From contig OX621171.1 in assembly GCA_951640195.1 (NCBI GenBank), forward strand, positions 1,922,001 to 1,986,000: a stretch of DNA of 64,000 nucleotides. Reading direction: 5' to 3'. Position 1 is the first letter of the stretch; each line of letters opens with the position of its first letter. The DNA is from Porpolomopsis calyptriformis (lineage: Eukaryota > Basidiomycota > Agaricomycetes > Agaricales > Hygrophoraceae). Made by a program: the position numbers and the translations under genes. The notes beneath the pieces are model-generated. The model was not told the DNA's origin. It did no database searches and saw only the letters and a list, made by a program, of their open reading frames with translations. Below are positions 40,573 through 52,802 of this stretch, piece by piece.

Positions 40573-43500
40573 ATGTTTTCCTCCGCTTCTACACCCTCTG
40601 CTTCATCTTTGACCTCATCACCGATGAATACAAACTTGAAGCTTTCTCAGTTTCATGCATTCCAAGACTTCCCGTGGCGTCATGGCCTACCCCTTTCCCC
40701 ACGTCAACTTGGGGAAGAGTTTATGCAACTAATGGGGCCAGAAGAATTGGAGAGGAACTCCGGTGCAGCAGACTTGCTTCTAGTAAGTCATTGCTCTCTG
40801 AATTGTATTATACTATCAATAACCCTCATGCCACTTCCACTTTACATAGATGCTCTGCCATGAGCTCAACAACAGGGCTATCCCTGAAACTCTGACCCCA
40901 AACCAGATCGTGTTCTTACAACAATACTTCGCATCAGACAGCAGTAGTCTGAGGGAAGCCAACCGTTGGTCTAAGAAGCATCCCAGGGATGTATTTCTTG
41001 CAGCCCACATGCTGCTCCGCTACAGTCTTCTCAATCGCTTGGTGGACAGTATTTCCCCCACCCCCTCAAGCTGTTTGGTGCACAGGCCAAGGTGTTCAAG
41101 ACCCAACATAACTGAGAGATTGCAGAGTGTAAGTACAATTTATATGGGTTATTACAACTGATAGATGCATGTATATTTTAGCTCATCCGACCTATCGAAG
41201 ATTGGGTTACACTTATTGAAGATGCCATGTCCGCATTAAGCGAGCTCCCTGTCGCAGAGTCTAAAGTCTCATCACAAAGCCCATTTGAGACCGGCGTTCC
41301 AAAAGACTTGTCCCTCAGACAACGCCATCTCGTCTGTGGAATCAAAGCACTACATCGTGCAGCTGGGCACATGAGCACAGCAGCTGTGAGTGAAATCCTC
41401 ACTAACGTAGAACTCATGGCTTTTGCAATCACTTGGTTCAGCAAGGTAACTTTCTTTGACTATAAAGGAGATCTATCCTTGCGGCTAATGCTTCATTTTT
41501 CTTCCATAGCCTCAAACTGCATTCAACATCGATGCTAAGTTATGGAACCAACAGCTGGAAAGGTGTGTATAGCACACATCATCTAAGGATGATTCTGATA
41601 CCCCTTTTCAGCATGGCAGTTAATATGCAAGCTCCGCTATCCCCGATGTTCAGGGATATGCTCTCCAGAAATTCTAAGGCTCTTTACGAATGCATGCGGA
41701 GCATATTCCATCTCACAACCTCCATCTCACCCCTCCTTGTTTTCCTCCCTCACAGCCTTAGCAGGGTAGAAGTTAGTTGTGACCAACTTGTTGCGGTAAG
41801 CTCGTTTGGCGATCAATTACTCACTTATTTATTGATTTCGTCCAGCTGACATTTTCTTTGGGTAATGAGCATCCCCAATTCCTCGCGAACACAGAGAGAG
41901 CACTCTGGCACTCTTTTATTTCGATTGCAACCGGGTCAACTGCTATGGACGCCATCATTGGATTTTTCTCTCAATTTTCAGCTACTTCCCATCAAACCCA
42001 ATTTAATGATGCAGACCGCTATTGGTTCCATTTGCCCGGTATGTCTCCTTCTACTATTTCTTGATTTACCACTCATTACCTTCCTCTAGTTGATTTTATC
42101 TCTGATCTTCCAGTGGGGGCCCACTCATTGGCATTCCCACTCACAGCTAGGCAACCACTGGCGATATCCTATGAGCTAGCCGAGAACGAGTCTCAGGGAT
42201 CAGGAGAGAGGTCCTCACAGCAAGATGGGGAGGAACCAGTAGTACTTCCGGCTCAGGAGCCAGGAGAAATTGAGGAAGGGGTAGCGAAAGAGGTAGCGAA
42301 GGAGGTAGCGAAAGAGGTAGCGAAAGATGTGCCGGAAGAGATAGTGAAAGATGTGGGGGAAGAGATAGCGAAAGACACGGGGGAAGAGGTAGTGAAAGAT
42401 GTGGGGGAAGAGATAACGAAAGATGTGGGGGAAGAGACTGAAATATGTGGGGAAAGGGAGGGTGGGATCAATGCGGAGAGCACAGAAGGGGGTAGAATGA
42501 GAGAGCAAAGGGAGGGTGGAATTGATAAGGAACTAGTGGGGGGTGAAACAAACAAGGAAAGAGAGGATGAATCGAGCGAGGACGAGGGTGAATCAAGTGA
42601 GGACGAGGAGGAACGAGTCAGTAATGAATTGGAAGGGAAGGATGATGTAGACGACGAAGGGGAGGATGAAGTAAACAAGGAAAAGGAGGAAGAATTTGGT
42701 GAGAAGCGGGTGGAGGAGAATGAACCAGGCCAGAAAAGTAAGCTTGGTATCATAAATGATACCAGTGATTTACCAGTTTTCAGAGAGAGAACGCATCAGG
42801 AAACAGGAAATCCAACGGAAACAGTCGCAGCCCACGGAGAAGTCTTCCTTCCAGGTCTCATCTAGCCGAATCCAGCGCCCACCTCCAAAGCTAAAGAGAC
42901 GGCATGGTTCAGCTCCCAACCCAAAAACTAGGTTCAGACCTACATCGCCAGATAATGAACTTCCCCATAAAAAGGACAGAGGCAAAGACCCCTCAATGAT
43001 GCTCCTCCTAGCTAAAAAGAAAAATATCATCTCAGCTACTACGCCGCTAGAAACAGCTACCAGCCAGTTTGGGGAAAGAGTGAGTACTAGATGAGAAAAC
43101 CTTGTTCTTCGTTTTCAAAGATGATCACAGGATCTGAAATTGAAAAAACTCTCTACCCTCCCACTCCCAGAGGTATTGTTCCCTGCTCCCAGCCTTGTTA
43201 TATCTTGGCTGACAATAGTCATAGTTGGTCGCTAACCCCATCAAAGTCCCCATCTATGATGCTTACCCAGAGAATAACCCAGAGATCTTTGAATATCGAC
43301 CACCTGTCAAAGTGGTGAGTGACTTTCTTTGTGTCTAGGCTGTTAACTGATAGCTAGCTGGTATAGGCAGAAATCGAAGGCGCTTTCTTGAATAGGGTTC
43401 ACAACCTCATCCAAAAAAGCTATGTCGACGGCATTCCCATGCACCGTCTTCACTCTTCCCACCTTGCGAAGTTCGACCCAAAGGCATCTTGTATCTTTGT

Positions 43501-45441
43501 AACAGAGTACGAGGATTTTGTGAAGCTATCTGCCACTGAGGTCCAAAGGATATTTCGACGTCGACACATCCTCGTCCTCAATAACCCCCAGGAGAAATTG
43601 AATTTTGATCGATCTGGCTTAGAAAAACTGGGAAATCTCTCCACACTCAGACAAATACAAGGTACGTACAAGTCATCTTGTATCTGGACGTTATAGTGAT
43701 GGTTCACAAGTGGCAGAGTTGAGGGAGCAACCAGGGGAGGATACCCTCCTACGCGCTGGTACATTGGAAGATATATACCAGGCAGCCAAGGGTACAACCC
43801 CGCGAATTCTGAATGGGCTGGACTTTCCTATGGGGGAAATATGGCGAATGCCTCCACCTTAATTCAGGTAAGTTTGTGTGCAGTCTTAGATCTTCTTAAA
43901 TGAAACGTGACATAACAGTGACCTCGCATCACATGAATGGGCATGGAAAGAGACACGGCACCTGGAGGGTTTTCCTAAAGAGAGGCCGATTACAGACGAA
44001 ATGCGATGGGGGTTGGCAGCGACCAGAGGATCGACAACGTGGTGCCATGTGGATGATGACGGTTTCAGAACCTCAGTCCAGGTCATGTGTGGGGCAAAGT
44101 ATTGGGTTGTTTTCCGTCCCATGAGGGATCAGACCAATGGGAACAAAGCTGGTGACCTCGGAACAACCCTGGCATATCCCCCCCACTGGACTTCGGGATT
44201 CACAGGTGAAGGCATATTTGAGGCAGAGGGTGTCTTGCTGTGGGAAAATTCCACTTTGTAAGTCATTTCTTATGCATTGTGTTCATGTAATTGACTGCAC
44301 ATCTAGTTACATGAGACCCAATACCCTGCATGCTGTGTGGGGGGTAGAAGATACGATCACGTACGGCTCCCACTTCCTTTCAACGTCATCCATCACCGAT
44401 ACATGCTGTGGGATCATTCACACGTTTGTGATGAGCTGGAATATCACAAATACTGAACACGACGAGACCCGAACATTCCTTCGCCGTTTGATGTGCATGT
44501 GGTCACACCATTTTATGTCAGGGGATGAAACAGGTAAACCTTCTCTTTGTACCTTTCTTATATGAGTTAAATAAGTCCTACACTTAGCAACCGATGGCAG
44601 GCTTGCACACTTCCCTGACATATCGACTCAAGATGGTCTTCTGGATGTTGTGGCTGTTGGAAACATGCTGGAACTCGCCCAAGTCATTGGTCGCCAGCAC
44701 TACCGCAAGGAGGTCTCTTCCTCTGTCATGCAAGAAGAGACAATCGCTCTATGGAATTATTGGCAGTTCATGCGGTGGTTCATGGACACCTTCGTCATTT
44801 TCATCAGGCAAACTTGTGTTTCGCCGATGTATATTTTCCGGCGGTTCCTGGCTGACGTGGCCTCGGCAATAGTTGGCTACAAGCAGGCTAACGCCAAGGC
44901 ATCTGACACTTGCACTGCACATGCTGTAAAGCGAGCTGTCCTCAGTCACTTCCGCAAGGACTGGGTTGAGGTGCTTCCTCGATTGGAAGGGCTTCTCAAG
45001 GAACCATGGACAGAATTGACCTGGACTGGGCCAGCTTTTGTTATTGTGTGCCGAAAAGGCCACCCCAACATGGAGAGCACACCAATCTCTTCTGACTACC
45101 CTGAAGAGCCTGTCCTCAGTGGAGATCCCACCCTTCAATCCGTAGTTCAGGAGGACTTGGATTCAGCCCTTCAACCCGAATTTCAGGAGGACTTGGATTC
45201 AGTCCTTCAATCAGCATTGCAGGACTTGAAGGCTGACTTTTCGCAGTTGACTATGGACGTAGATACTGATAGTCATCAGTACTCTCCTGGATCACCAGAG
45301 AAGACAATTGGTCGTGTACAAGCTCGCTCGGAAAGCCCTGGTAAGTCCAAAGTCATTTATCATATATATAATTCATCTATAGTACAATTTCATGATGCAG
45401 ATTCAACTCTGGAAAATCGCAAACGAGTAAAGGGTGGATGA
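40573..45441 (+). CDS. JmjC/cupin-type 2OG oxygenase with long acidic linker, about a dozen exons
   Basis: Exons with good splice sites include 40573-40782, 40850-41128, 41182-41445, 41510-41562, 41612-41796, 41846-42038, 42090-42737 and 42784-43079, then several to 45441. The N-terminal ~450 residues are unrecognised (FHAFQDFPWRHGLPLSPRQL). An acidic linker (42.2-42.7 kb) contains tandem AKEVAKEV and EEIAKDVG-type heptads. A basic patch (PPPKLKRRHGSAPNPK) follows. The C-terminal cupin has TTWCHVDDDGF (H-x-D), VMCGAKYWVVFRP, MRPNTLHAVWGVED (distal His) and YGSHFLST. This fits the JmjC-like family expanded in agaricomycetes. JmjC enzymes demethylate protein lysines, but the substrate here is unknown. 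Exon joints between 43.08 and 43.37 kb are uncertain. No clear disabling change was found. Confidence 0.75.
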
Positions 45442-45521
45442 AATTATATACTGGGTAGTTTCTCTAGTATTTTCAAACATCAATTGTACCATAGACAACT
45501 ATATGTACTGTATTATTATTA

Positions 45522-45942
45522 CAGCTGTTTGCACATGGCTTGACACACTTGTCCGTGGATTTGAAAAAAGGAAAGAGTCGACTCAGTGCTGTTATGACTG
45601 ATTATTAATCATTTAAATACAACTGTTAGGCTGTTGTACCAAGATCAGGCTTAATGGCAACCTCAAGCTTGTCGGAAGACGATTCAATGTCACCAGGATC
45701 AAGCACACTGTTGGGTGGTACCATTAAGGTGATGAGCAATGTTAGGGCCTGGACGGTAACGTAGTGTAGCTAACTTTGCCAGCCTAAAAGTGTAGCAAAC
45801 TCCGCCAGTTTAGCGCCAAAAAGCTGGCATTGCTAAGCTGCTGTCCAGGCCCTTAAGAGTTACAGTAAGAGGTTGTACAAGTTATGGCTAGTCGACTTTT
45901 CTTAAATCTCCGGACAAGCGTCAAGCCATGTGCAAATGGCTG
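45522..45942. mobile_element. Mariner-derived MITE with a nested 108-bp insertion
   Basis: It has the same termini and interior as the MITE at 32713-33022 and TA at both ends (45520-45521, 45943-45944). It is longer only because of a second element inserted at 45745. Its right flank matches 33023-33260. Confidence 0.9.
45745..45852. mobile_element. Nested Harbinger-like MITE, 108 bp, TTA target duplication
   Basis: Terminal inverted repeats GGGCCTGGAC and GTCCAGGCCC are perfect. TTA is duplicated at 45742-45744 and 45853-45855, as expected for PIF/Harbinger transposition. The intact sequence of the target site is visible in the sister MITE at 32.9 kb (AATGTTAAGAG). The interior (GCTAACTTTGCCAGCCTAAAAGTGTAGC and onward) recurs at 50143-50210. 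Confidence 0.9.
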
Positions 45943-46400
45943 TAATCCCAATCTACCTGTAGTTAAATGGAAGCGGATCATCTATTTACTCGGCTCGACT
46001 AGCCTGGGTCTCTTTCATCTGACTACCAGAGTCTACCGCTGGTTACCTGAGTTGAGCTCACGCCACGTTGAGTCGACCAAGTTGAACAGTGTTGTCACTA
46101 CCCGCCTCTGAAACACAGTGACTGGCACTTCGTAGAGAGTTTGTTGAACTCTATTTCGGGGACTGCCTTTTGACAGTCACTCGACTGCTGAAATCAGCCA
46201 CTTGTTGACCCCTCTTCGCCAGCGGGAAGCTAGCAGCTGCCAAATCTCCTAGGGTCGTTTTACAATTTGAAAAGCAAAGCAGTGGATATTCTCTGTTACT
46301 TCTCGACATCATCATACACTTCAACATCATCATCATCATCTTCTTCTTCTTCTTCTTCTTCTTCATCAACCACCCGACACTGATACATAACAACTAATTT
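45943..46400. repeat. Copy of the 33.0-kb repeat plus a TTC microsatellite
   Basis: 45943-46190 repeats 33023-33270. A (CAT/TTC)n run at 46315-46370 follows. The Lys/Met-rich minus-strand ORF here (46393-46151) is the microsatellite read through and is not treated as a gene. Confidence 0.7.
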
Positions 46401-46429
46401 TCGATATCGATATCCCTTTTAATGGCGTC

Positions 46430-48504
46430 AGCCATCATCTGGGTGTTCGGCTGGAAAAGTTAACAAAAGTAAAAGGATATCAACAAATGAGTGATAGCTA
46501 ACCCTGTCCATCATTACGATCGGCGAACTGCAGGTGGTTGAAGTTATCGTGAGTGGTAGACAGATCGACACCTGTGGTTCAAGGTTTTGCTGGTTACGGA
46601 AATCTTCTTGTGCCATTATACTTGGTGAAAGGAGATTAGCTTTCGGTCCAAATCTATTATCGCTTAACTCACCCTGCCATTAAGGAAATGAAGTACACTA
46701 TGGGATCCATTTTTCGCAGACAATCTCACAAGATATAAAGCATACACACATTTGTTTTGAGCAACAAGGCCAGGCCAGCAATCGAAGTTGTTGGCGTGTT
46801 GGAACTGTCGAAGGAATTAATCATTTAACACAATCAAGCAGAGAAATCTCCCTACAAATGCGAACGAGATCAGCGAAGCAATGCTATGTTTTAAACCGCT
46901 TGGTTCATCAAATCAGAACTGATCTGATCAGAAACTTCTTACCAGATGAGTACAGGTGCAATAAGCAACAGTGAACCACTGGCAGAAATCATGTACATTA
47001 GCTCTGCATACTGGTATTCACGGTGTAAACCATCGAAACCTGAAGGATTGTGTCCATCCTGAAGGTAGATTATCAGGTGCGTAATGCTCGAACAATAAAA
47101 TCGGCGCAGCGCACCACCTAAACCCAGTTCTTGATTTGTACAGATAGTAGCACAGCGCCATGGCGAGGCTTATGTCTGCCACCAGCAAGGAAGTTTGACC
47201 CGCAATCGCAAGGTTATAAAACTCCTGGAGAGGAAGGTGAATTTATTAATAAGTTAGAAGGGTGCACAGCGGTCATCTTGGAATCGTCCTAGACCTGCTG
47301 CTTACTTGGGGGTATGACACAAGGGTCCGGAAACCAAAGCTAGATGGAAATTAATCATCACGACATGGATCCATCAAGAACATTTTCCGAAACAAACAGC
47401 TGTACAGTGATGGCTGCCACTCCTATTAGATTCCTATCATATCAATTTGAGAGTGGAACGTACTTGTCCCGATCGCTGCAAAGAAACCTGCTCGTTAGGT
47501 GTCTTGGCTCTTGTTAACCCTAACGTCTCACCGAACTCGGCTAACGACCAGGCTACCTAAACAGGCATGAGCAACGTCTCAATGAGAAGAACTGGTGAAT
47601 TTACAATCCACGCTGTTAAAACTATGCTCCCTTTGCTCACTATCATTTTAACATCAGCGGAAGGAGTAGGTGGGCTTATAGAGGCCCACTTGCTGATGAA
47701 CAGTCGACGCAAGAACATGCTGCCATCGCAAAGTGAGTAACGCGGACATTTTCAACCATGTATTGCGCACCATTGTGTGCAAAACATCTGAAGTTCCTAC
47801 CCATTAATCCCATTCAAGTAAATATCAACGGCATGGCCAAGATCACGGAAGTACCCACCCTCACAGCATATATCACCTGTGGGACCATTGATTTAAAGTG
47901 CAAAGTAATAAAATAAAATAACAATGAAGCAGACTATCACCTACATCGAAACTCCTATCGAATCATCAATCGGAGTTATGGAGAATTGTGAATGCTGAGG
48001 GCATAGATCATACCAGAATGGCATAGCAAGGGCTGCAGGGTCTCCAAAGTTTGTAATGAGAAAGGTGTAGCCCACATGGGCGATTGCAGCAGTAATCACG
48101 CATTCAAGACACCTTAGGAGGGTGTAAGCTCGACCGTCATACTCAAGGCATTACTTTCCATTGAAATCCCACCTGAAAATGAGCAATTAACAGGGGAGAC
48201 ATGACAAGGTGATCACTCACCAGGAACTTCATGTGGAAGGGATCTTTAACCAGTCCTCTAGTCGAGAAGAAGTACTGATACACTTGGAGATATATTATGC
48301 CAAACAGACTGTTATATTGTGTCCAATCAAAAAGTGTGTTCAAATCGGAACGGTCAGACGCACGCAAAAGTGAAGTACTCTTCGTCCCCACACAATTAGC
48401 ACCAGACGAGAGGCAGATGGGTTAAGTCACAAACCCGCAATGAGAATCAGGCCGTGAAATTGATTTTCGATTGCTTTGAGCTCGCCAACATCAGCGGTAG
48501 CCAT
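46430..48504 (-). CDS. Probable multi-pass membrane protein (DUF6534-like), many small exons
   Basis: The minus strand starts MATADVGELKAIENQFHGLI at 48504. It continues LFDWTQYNSLFGIIYLQVYQ, then YFFSTRG and, after a ~50-bp intron, a frame with CLECVITAAIAHVGYTFLI and TNFGDPAALAMPFWYD. This pattern of a short N-terminus, a Y-G-x-x-x-x-Q-x-Y helix and an N-F-G-x-P-x-A-L loop is that of the basidiomycete seven-helix DUF6534 proteins, whose function is unknown. Later segments (47.6-47.9 kb, about 46.55 kb) are compatible but frames shift often. I cannot tell tiny introns from decay. A frame change near 48147 suggests the gene may be broken. Confidence 0.4.
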
Positions 48505-48839
48505 GATTTCAATGTGAACTTTGCAACTCTGTAAGTGTATCCGATCTTTGAAAGTTAAGAAGATATACCCATCGCTGAAATTTCAAATCAAGATGGCCCC
48601 ACGATTAATATTAAATCAGTGTTTCTGATCCATTAAACTAATCGGCGATTACATCCATCTCTCCGCGATTCTCGGTTGAGTTTGAGTTCAGCGTTATGAA
48701 CCACCTTGAGTCCTCTGACCCCTCTCGGAGGTGGAGAGGGGTAGGAGTATCGGCAGATAAGGGGGTCGGTTGCAGCAGGCTGCCTCAAATGATAGACACG
48801 CCCTAAGGCCTGCTCATTTAGTGCCCTCTCGCGTTACCG

Positions 48840-50104
48840 CTGAGGCTGCTCAGTGGAGAGGTGGTGGCTGACAGCAAGAAGCTGCGGGAGATATACTGCC
48901 CCTTTCACGCTCTACGAAAATGGAATGATTCGTAAACAAGATAATACAAAGCATTTTGTCCTGGCAGCTGAGTTCGAAAAAATTTCGACTCTGTTTATGC
49001 CCTCCCGATTCTTACTGAATGCGAGATGCAGACAGTCCAGTCAGGAGGCGCTCCTCTGGCTCTGGGTTCAACCACTGCGCGAATACTCATGCCCGGGAAT
49101 ACGCAAGCAGTGCCTACCCATCCTCAGGAAACACAGATTGGCCAGCGGGTTTGGGATGCAGGTGGTGAGTGTGCGGCGTTATACAACCGTTCGTTCACCC
49201 GTCGGTTTCTGACATCTTGATTTGTAGACCAGTGTACATTCATCTCCTCTCGATGAACACTGATAACTGCGTTATGCAATCAGTGGGTTCGACATGGTGT
49301 CATGCCATCGTTTGCTTGTCAATTGGGTTGAATGTCTGGCTTGTTGGTTTCTGACCTCAGTAAGTTCATATTCTGTCGGCGGACACTGAATGCGCCATGC
49401 ACTCAGCCGGTGTTGCACCGCTCATTGTCTGACATCTTGATTTGCAGACCGGTGTACATTCATCTCCTCTCGATGAACACTGATAACTGCGTTATGCAAT
49501 CAGTGGGTTCGACGCGGCGTCATGCCATCGTTGGCCGTCGATTGGGTTGAATGTCTGGCTTTTTGGTTTCTGACCCCGGTAAGTTCATATCCTGTCGGCG
49601 CTATGCACTCAGCTGGTGTTGCACCGTTCAGTTGTTGATTGGCTTGGTTTTCTTGCCTCCTAGTTTATAGACCGCTCACGTGCTGTCGGTGAACACTGAC
49701 TCTTATATACTCAGTGTGTGTTACTGACCTGTTAGTTTCAGACTGCGGTAAGTTCATGTCCTGTTGGCTAACACTGAATAAATGCGTGATGCAATCAGTG
49801 GGTGTAACACGTCTTATGCCGCCGTTCATTACTCGATTTTCTGGCTTGTTGATTTACTTCACACGGGTAGGTTCACATTCCGTAGGTGAACACCGAATGA
49901 ATGGCGAATGCGCTATGCAGTCAGCAGATGTAACGTGGCATTATGCTACATTCACCTGTTGGCTGGCTTGGTTTTCTTTCCTCTTAGTTTTCAGACTGGG
50001 GTAGGTTCATGTCCCGTCAGCGAACACCGAGTGCTATGCAACCCCACTGGGTGTTGCATAGTGCTATACTACCATTCACTGTCGATTGGCTTGGTTCTGG
50101 CCAC
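48840..50104. repeat. Degenerate tandem repeat region
   Basis: From 49195 the unit TCTGACATCTTGATTTG...GATGAACACTGATAACTGCG recurs with two near-exact copies (about 49207-49330 and 49429-49550). More diverged copies follow to 50100, marked by GAACACTGA, GTTCATGTCC and CAGTGGGTG. A related copy lies at 52130-52290. The ORFs are repeat-length frames without family resemblance. Confidence 0.7.
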
Positions 50105-50220
50105 GCTACCTTACTGTCTTGGGGCCTAGACAGTAAGGTAGCATGGCTAACTTTGCCAGCCTAAAAGTGTAGCAGACTGCGCCAGCTTAACTGGCATTGC
50201 TAAGCTGCTTCACCACACCA
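50105..50220. repeat. 15-bp-arm hairpin plus solo copy of the nested MITE family
   Basis: GCTACCTTACTGTCT and AGACAGTAAGGTAGC form perfect arms around TGGGGCCT. Directly after, GGCTAACTTTGCCAGCC to CTGGCATTGCTAAGCTGC is the interior of the MITE at 45745-45852 with altered termini (GGGGCCTAGAC). Confidence 0.75.
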
Positions 50221-50390
50221 CAAAGAGCACAATTGTGGCTGTACAAGGAACCGAACCACATTTTGGTCAAGTCCACTCTGTTCGGAACAGAGGGGTTCAG
50301 AAGGAGTTCACTGAAACTGTGGTAGACCCCTCTCCCACACTAACTTCCAACAGACGTTCATTTCAGCCATAGCTCAATAACTTGGTAGTG
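50210..50390. repeat. Dispersed repeat, copy 1 (copy 2 at about 52295-52445)
   Basis: Shared landmarks with 52.3-52.4 kb are CACTCTGTTCGGAACAGAG, a GGTTCAGAAGGAGTTCACTGAAACT-type segment and CATTTCAGCCA. Both copies follow the satellite-like region in the same order, so a ~2-kb segment is probably duplicated. Both contain a perfect CTGTTCGGAACAG palindrome. Confidence 0.7.
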
Positions 50391-51200
50391 ATTCCCATTC
50401 CCCCTGTTCGCTGCAAGGAGACAGGTGCTGAATATCCACTGATACTTGATCATCATCGAGGTTGGAAGGATGATGGCTACTGTGGAGTTGTGAACCACGC
50501 ATAACACTGGTAGGGCATAGGCAGGGCATCATCACAGTGATACTTGCCCGGTGCAGTGAGACATGAGCATCGCTGAATACAGTACATGACTATCCCTCGC
50601 ATCCCGTCCCGGGAGAGATAATTGGACTGGAGGTCGGGCCATGCTGTAGGAGTCCTATGGCTGCATGCTTACGGTCTCGTTGCGACAGTTATAGACTTGC
50701 AAGGGTGGTTTTACTATTAAAAGACATCTTTGTGCTTCAGACGACTCAGAATCACTTATTTCTCACTTTGTAATGGAGCGTGACTGCCATCCTTGATGAT
50801 GTTGGAGAAGCGGTGAACGGTTTGCACCTTGGTGAGTGGTCATCTGGATACCAACACAAAAGGTCATAATGAAAATTCGATTCATAGGGAATATCCGACG
50901 TGCGTGAGCAGATGAAATGTAGGAAAAGAGAGTGCGGGAGTGAGAATGAGTATGAGGGCCACCCTGAGAAGAAGGTAAAGAGGAAGTTGGCTAAGGGAGA
51001 ACAAGGTGGAATCTACAGACGGAAGGGATGGCAAGGGTCGCCATCCATGCTTCTCTACTGCATCCGAGAGATTGTGTGCCGAATCTTGATAACCATATTA
51101 TTCAACACAGGGGCCTGATATTCAGATTTTTTAACGAAAGCCCTACCGTTCGATCCCAACCTCAGCATTTCCATCTTCTCGCTGTAACTGTTCGAAATCG
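50390..51200. other. No confident gene
   Basis: A basic plus-strand frame (50900-51118, KCRKRECGSENEYEGHPEKK) has no recognisable family. The rest shows short frames only. Confidence 0.35.
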
Positions 51201-51218
51201 TTTTGATCTCTCTGACCC

Positions 51219-51866
51219 CTAACCATCAATCCCATGGCTCTCTGTCGACTGTGGTCCAATGGGGTCATTATCAGTCTCCGGCTGGGTTGGCGCAGTGACG
51301 ATCCCACAGTGGATTGTTTGCTGGATCTCTTTGGCCATCTTGCCATCACCATCTGTTGTCAACTGGGTGTTTACCAACGGTTCCGGCGAAGTTAGCCTGA
51401 ACATGACATCAAGGATGCCCTTGGTGGTGACCAGTGGCATGATCTTGTTGACCTCCTCCACAAACAGAGGGCCTAAAATGTGCACAGATTGAAGGGAAGG
51501 TCTCGAGGAAAGATATGCGTTGAGGGCCCAATTGACGTTGACGCAGTTATCCAGATTGGCCCGTGTAAGATCCAGAGTGAACTTGGTCAAAGCACTCATC
51601 AGATATCCAGCAAATATCCTCAAGATATCGATTGTGTTGTAGTGACCCAGCATTTTTAGTTGTAATCCAGAGAGGGTAACTTCCCTGAGTTCTAGGCAGT
51701 CATCTTTATGCGGGATTAGTGATAAAGCCCAGACATATAGGAATAAACTGAAACACTTTATTCCTATATGTCTGGGCTTTATCACTAATCCCGCATAAAG
51801 ATGACCGCCCCACTCCGGAATGGCGGTGAACTCAACAAGGTGGATAGGGTGTCGCGGCTGTGGCAA
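51219..51866 (-). pseudogene. LRR/F-box-like protein fragment containing a perfect palindrome
   Basis: The minus-strand frame has Leu-rich segments such as CLELREVTLSGLQLKML and ILRIFAGYLMSALTKFTLDL, with PSLQSVHILGPLF. This fits the leucine-rich half of the F-box-like proteins abundant in agaricomycetes. No F-box is present. The first ~55 residues are encoded by the inverted second arm of a 49-bp palindrome and so repeat the antisense of the next residues; they are unlikely to be native. I regard it as the 3' part of a broken gene. Confidence 0.4.
51699..51805. repeat. Perfect 49-bp inverted repeat with 9-nt loop
   Basis: The left arm 51699-51747 (GTCATCTTTATGCGGGATTA...) and right arm 51757-51805 (...TAATCCCGCATAAAGATGAC) are exact complements. 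They are separated by CTGAAACAC (51748-51756). Neither arm occurs elsewhere in the window. Confidence 0.97.
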
Positions 51867-52294
51867 TGGATTGACAATGGCATATCAGGCCAGGGAGGGC
51901 AACACAGCGGAGGAAAAATCCCTATTCACTAGGGATGGTGCGAGCAGATCCCTGGGCATGTCCTGAATGTGGGAGATTATTTTGAACCACAGCTCTAGGG
52001 GAAGGAGGATCATGATGGATGGTGGGTGGTGGCTTAGGGAGAAAGTGGAGAATTGGGGTCGAGAAAAAATGAGGGGATTTTATAGTGTGGATGCTACGAT
52101 TATTGTGGCTTGTGGCAAACGAGCTCTGCCCACGCTCACTGTCGATTGGCTTGGTTTTCTCACCCCTTAATTCTCAGACCGCGGTAGGTTCATATCCTGT
52201 CAGCGAACGCTGCATGCGTCATGCAATTAGTCAGTGCTACACAGCGCTATGTTACCGTTCACCTTCGGTCAGCCTGGTTCTTGCCTCTTAGCTT

Positions 52295-52445
52295 CACTGC
52301 ACCACAATGTATCACCACCTTTTAACCAAGTACACTCTGTTCGGAACAGAGCGGTTCGGTTCAGAGGAGTACACTGAAACTCTGTTAGACTGCTCCCCGA
52401 CCTTTGCTTCAAACGGAATGCATTTATTTCAGCCAGGCCTCTAAG
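52295..52445. repeat. Dispersed repeat, copy 2
   Basis: Partner of 50210-50390 in the same orientation, with more substitutions and a small insertion (GGTTCGGTTCAG). Confidence 0.65.
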
Positions 52446-52802
52446 TGAACGCAAGGGAGAAGGGCAGGTGGAAGAAGGTGGCAGGATCAGGATCGAATGG
52501 CGCAGTGTTATTCCACAGTTGTCCTCTACTTTTTAGCTCAACCTACAGCTCCATCGACTCAATATGGTATATGCAGTGAAGTATAGCAGGCGTGCCCAGG
52601 GTGAGATAGCTGATAAATCTCGACAAACAAACCATACTTGCCCTGATCACTTTAGTGCATCTTGCTACATCTCTTGATAAAATCCATGGAGACTGATTTG
52701 CATGCTCTCGAAACTAGCTGGTGGCCTGTTGGAAAGGTTCCGCAGGCCACGGTTCCGCTATCCTCATGATGCTTTATCAAAAACACCACTCAGGATGGAC
52801 TC

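Noticed and set aside
46151..46393. Lys/Met-rich small protein
   Set aside because: It is a TTC/CAT microsatellite read on the minus strand.
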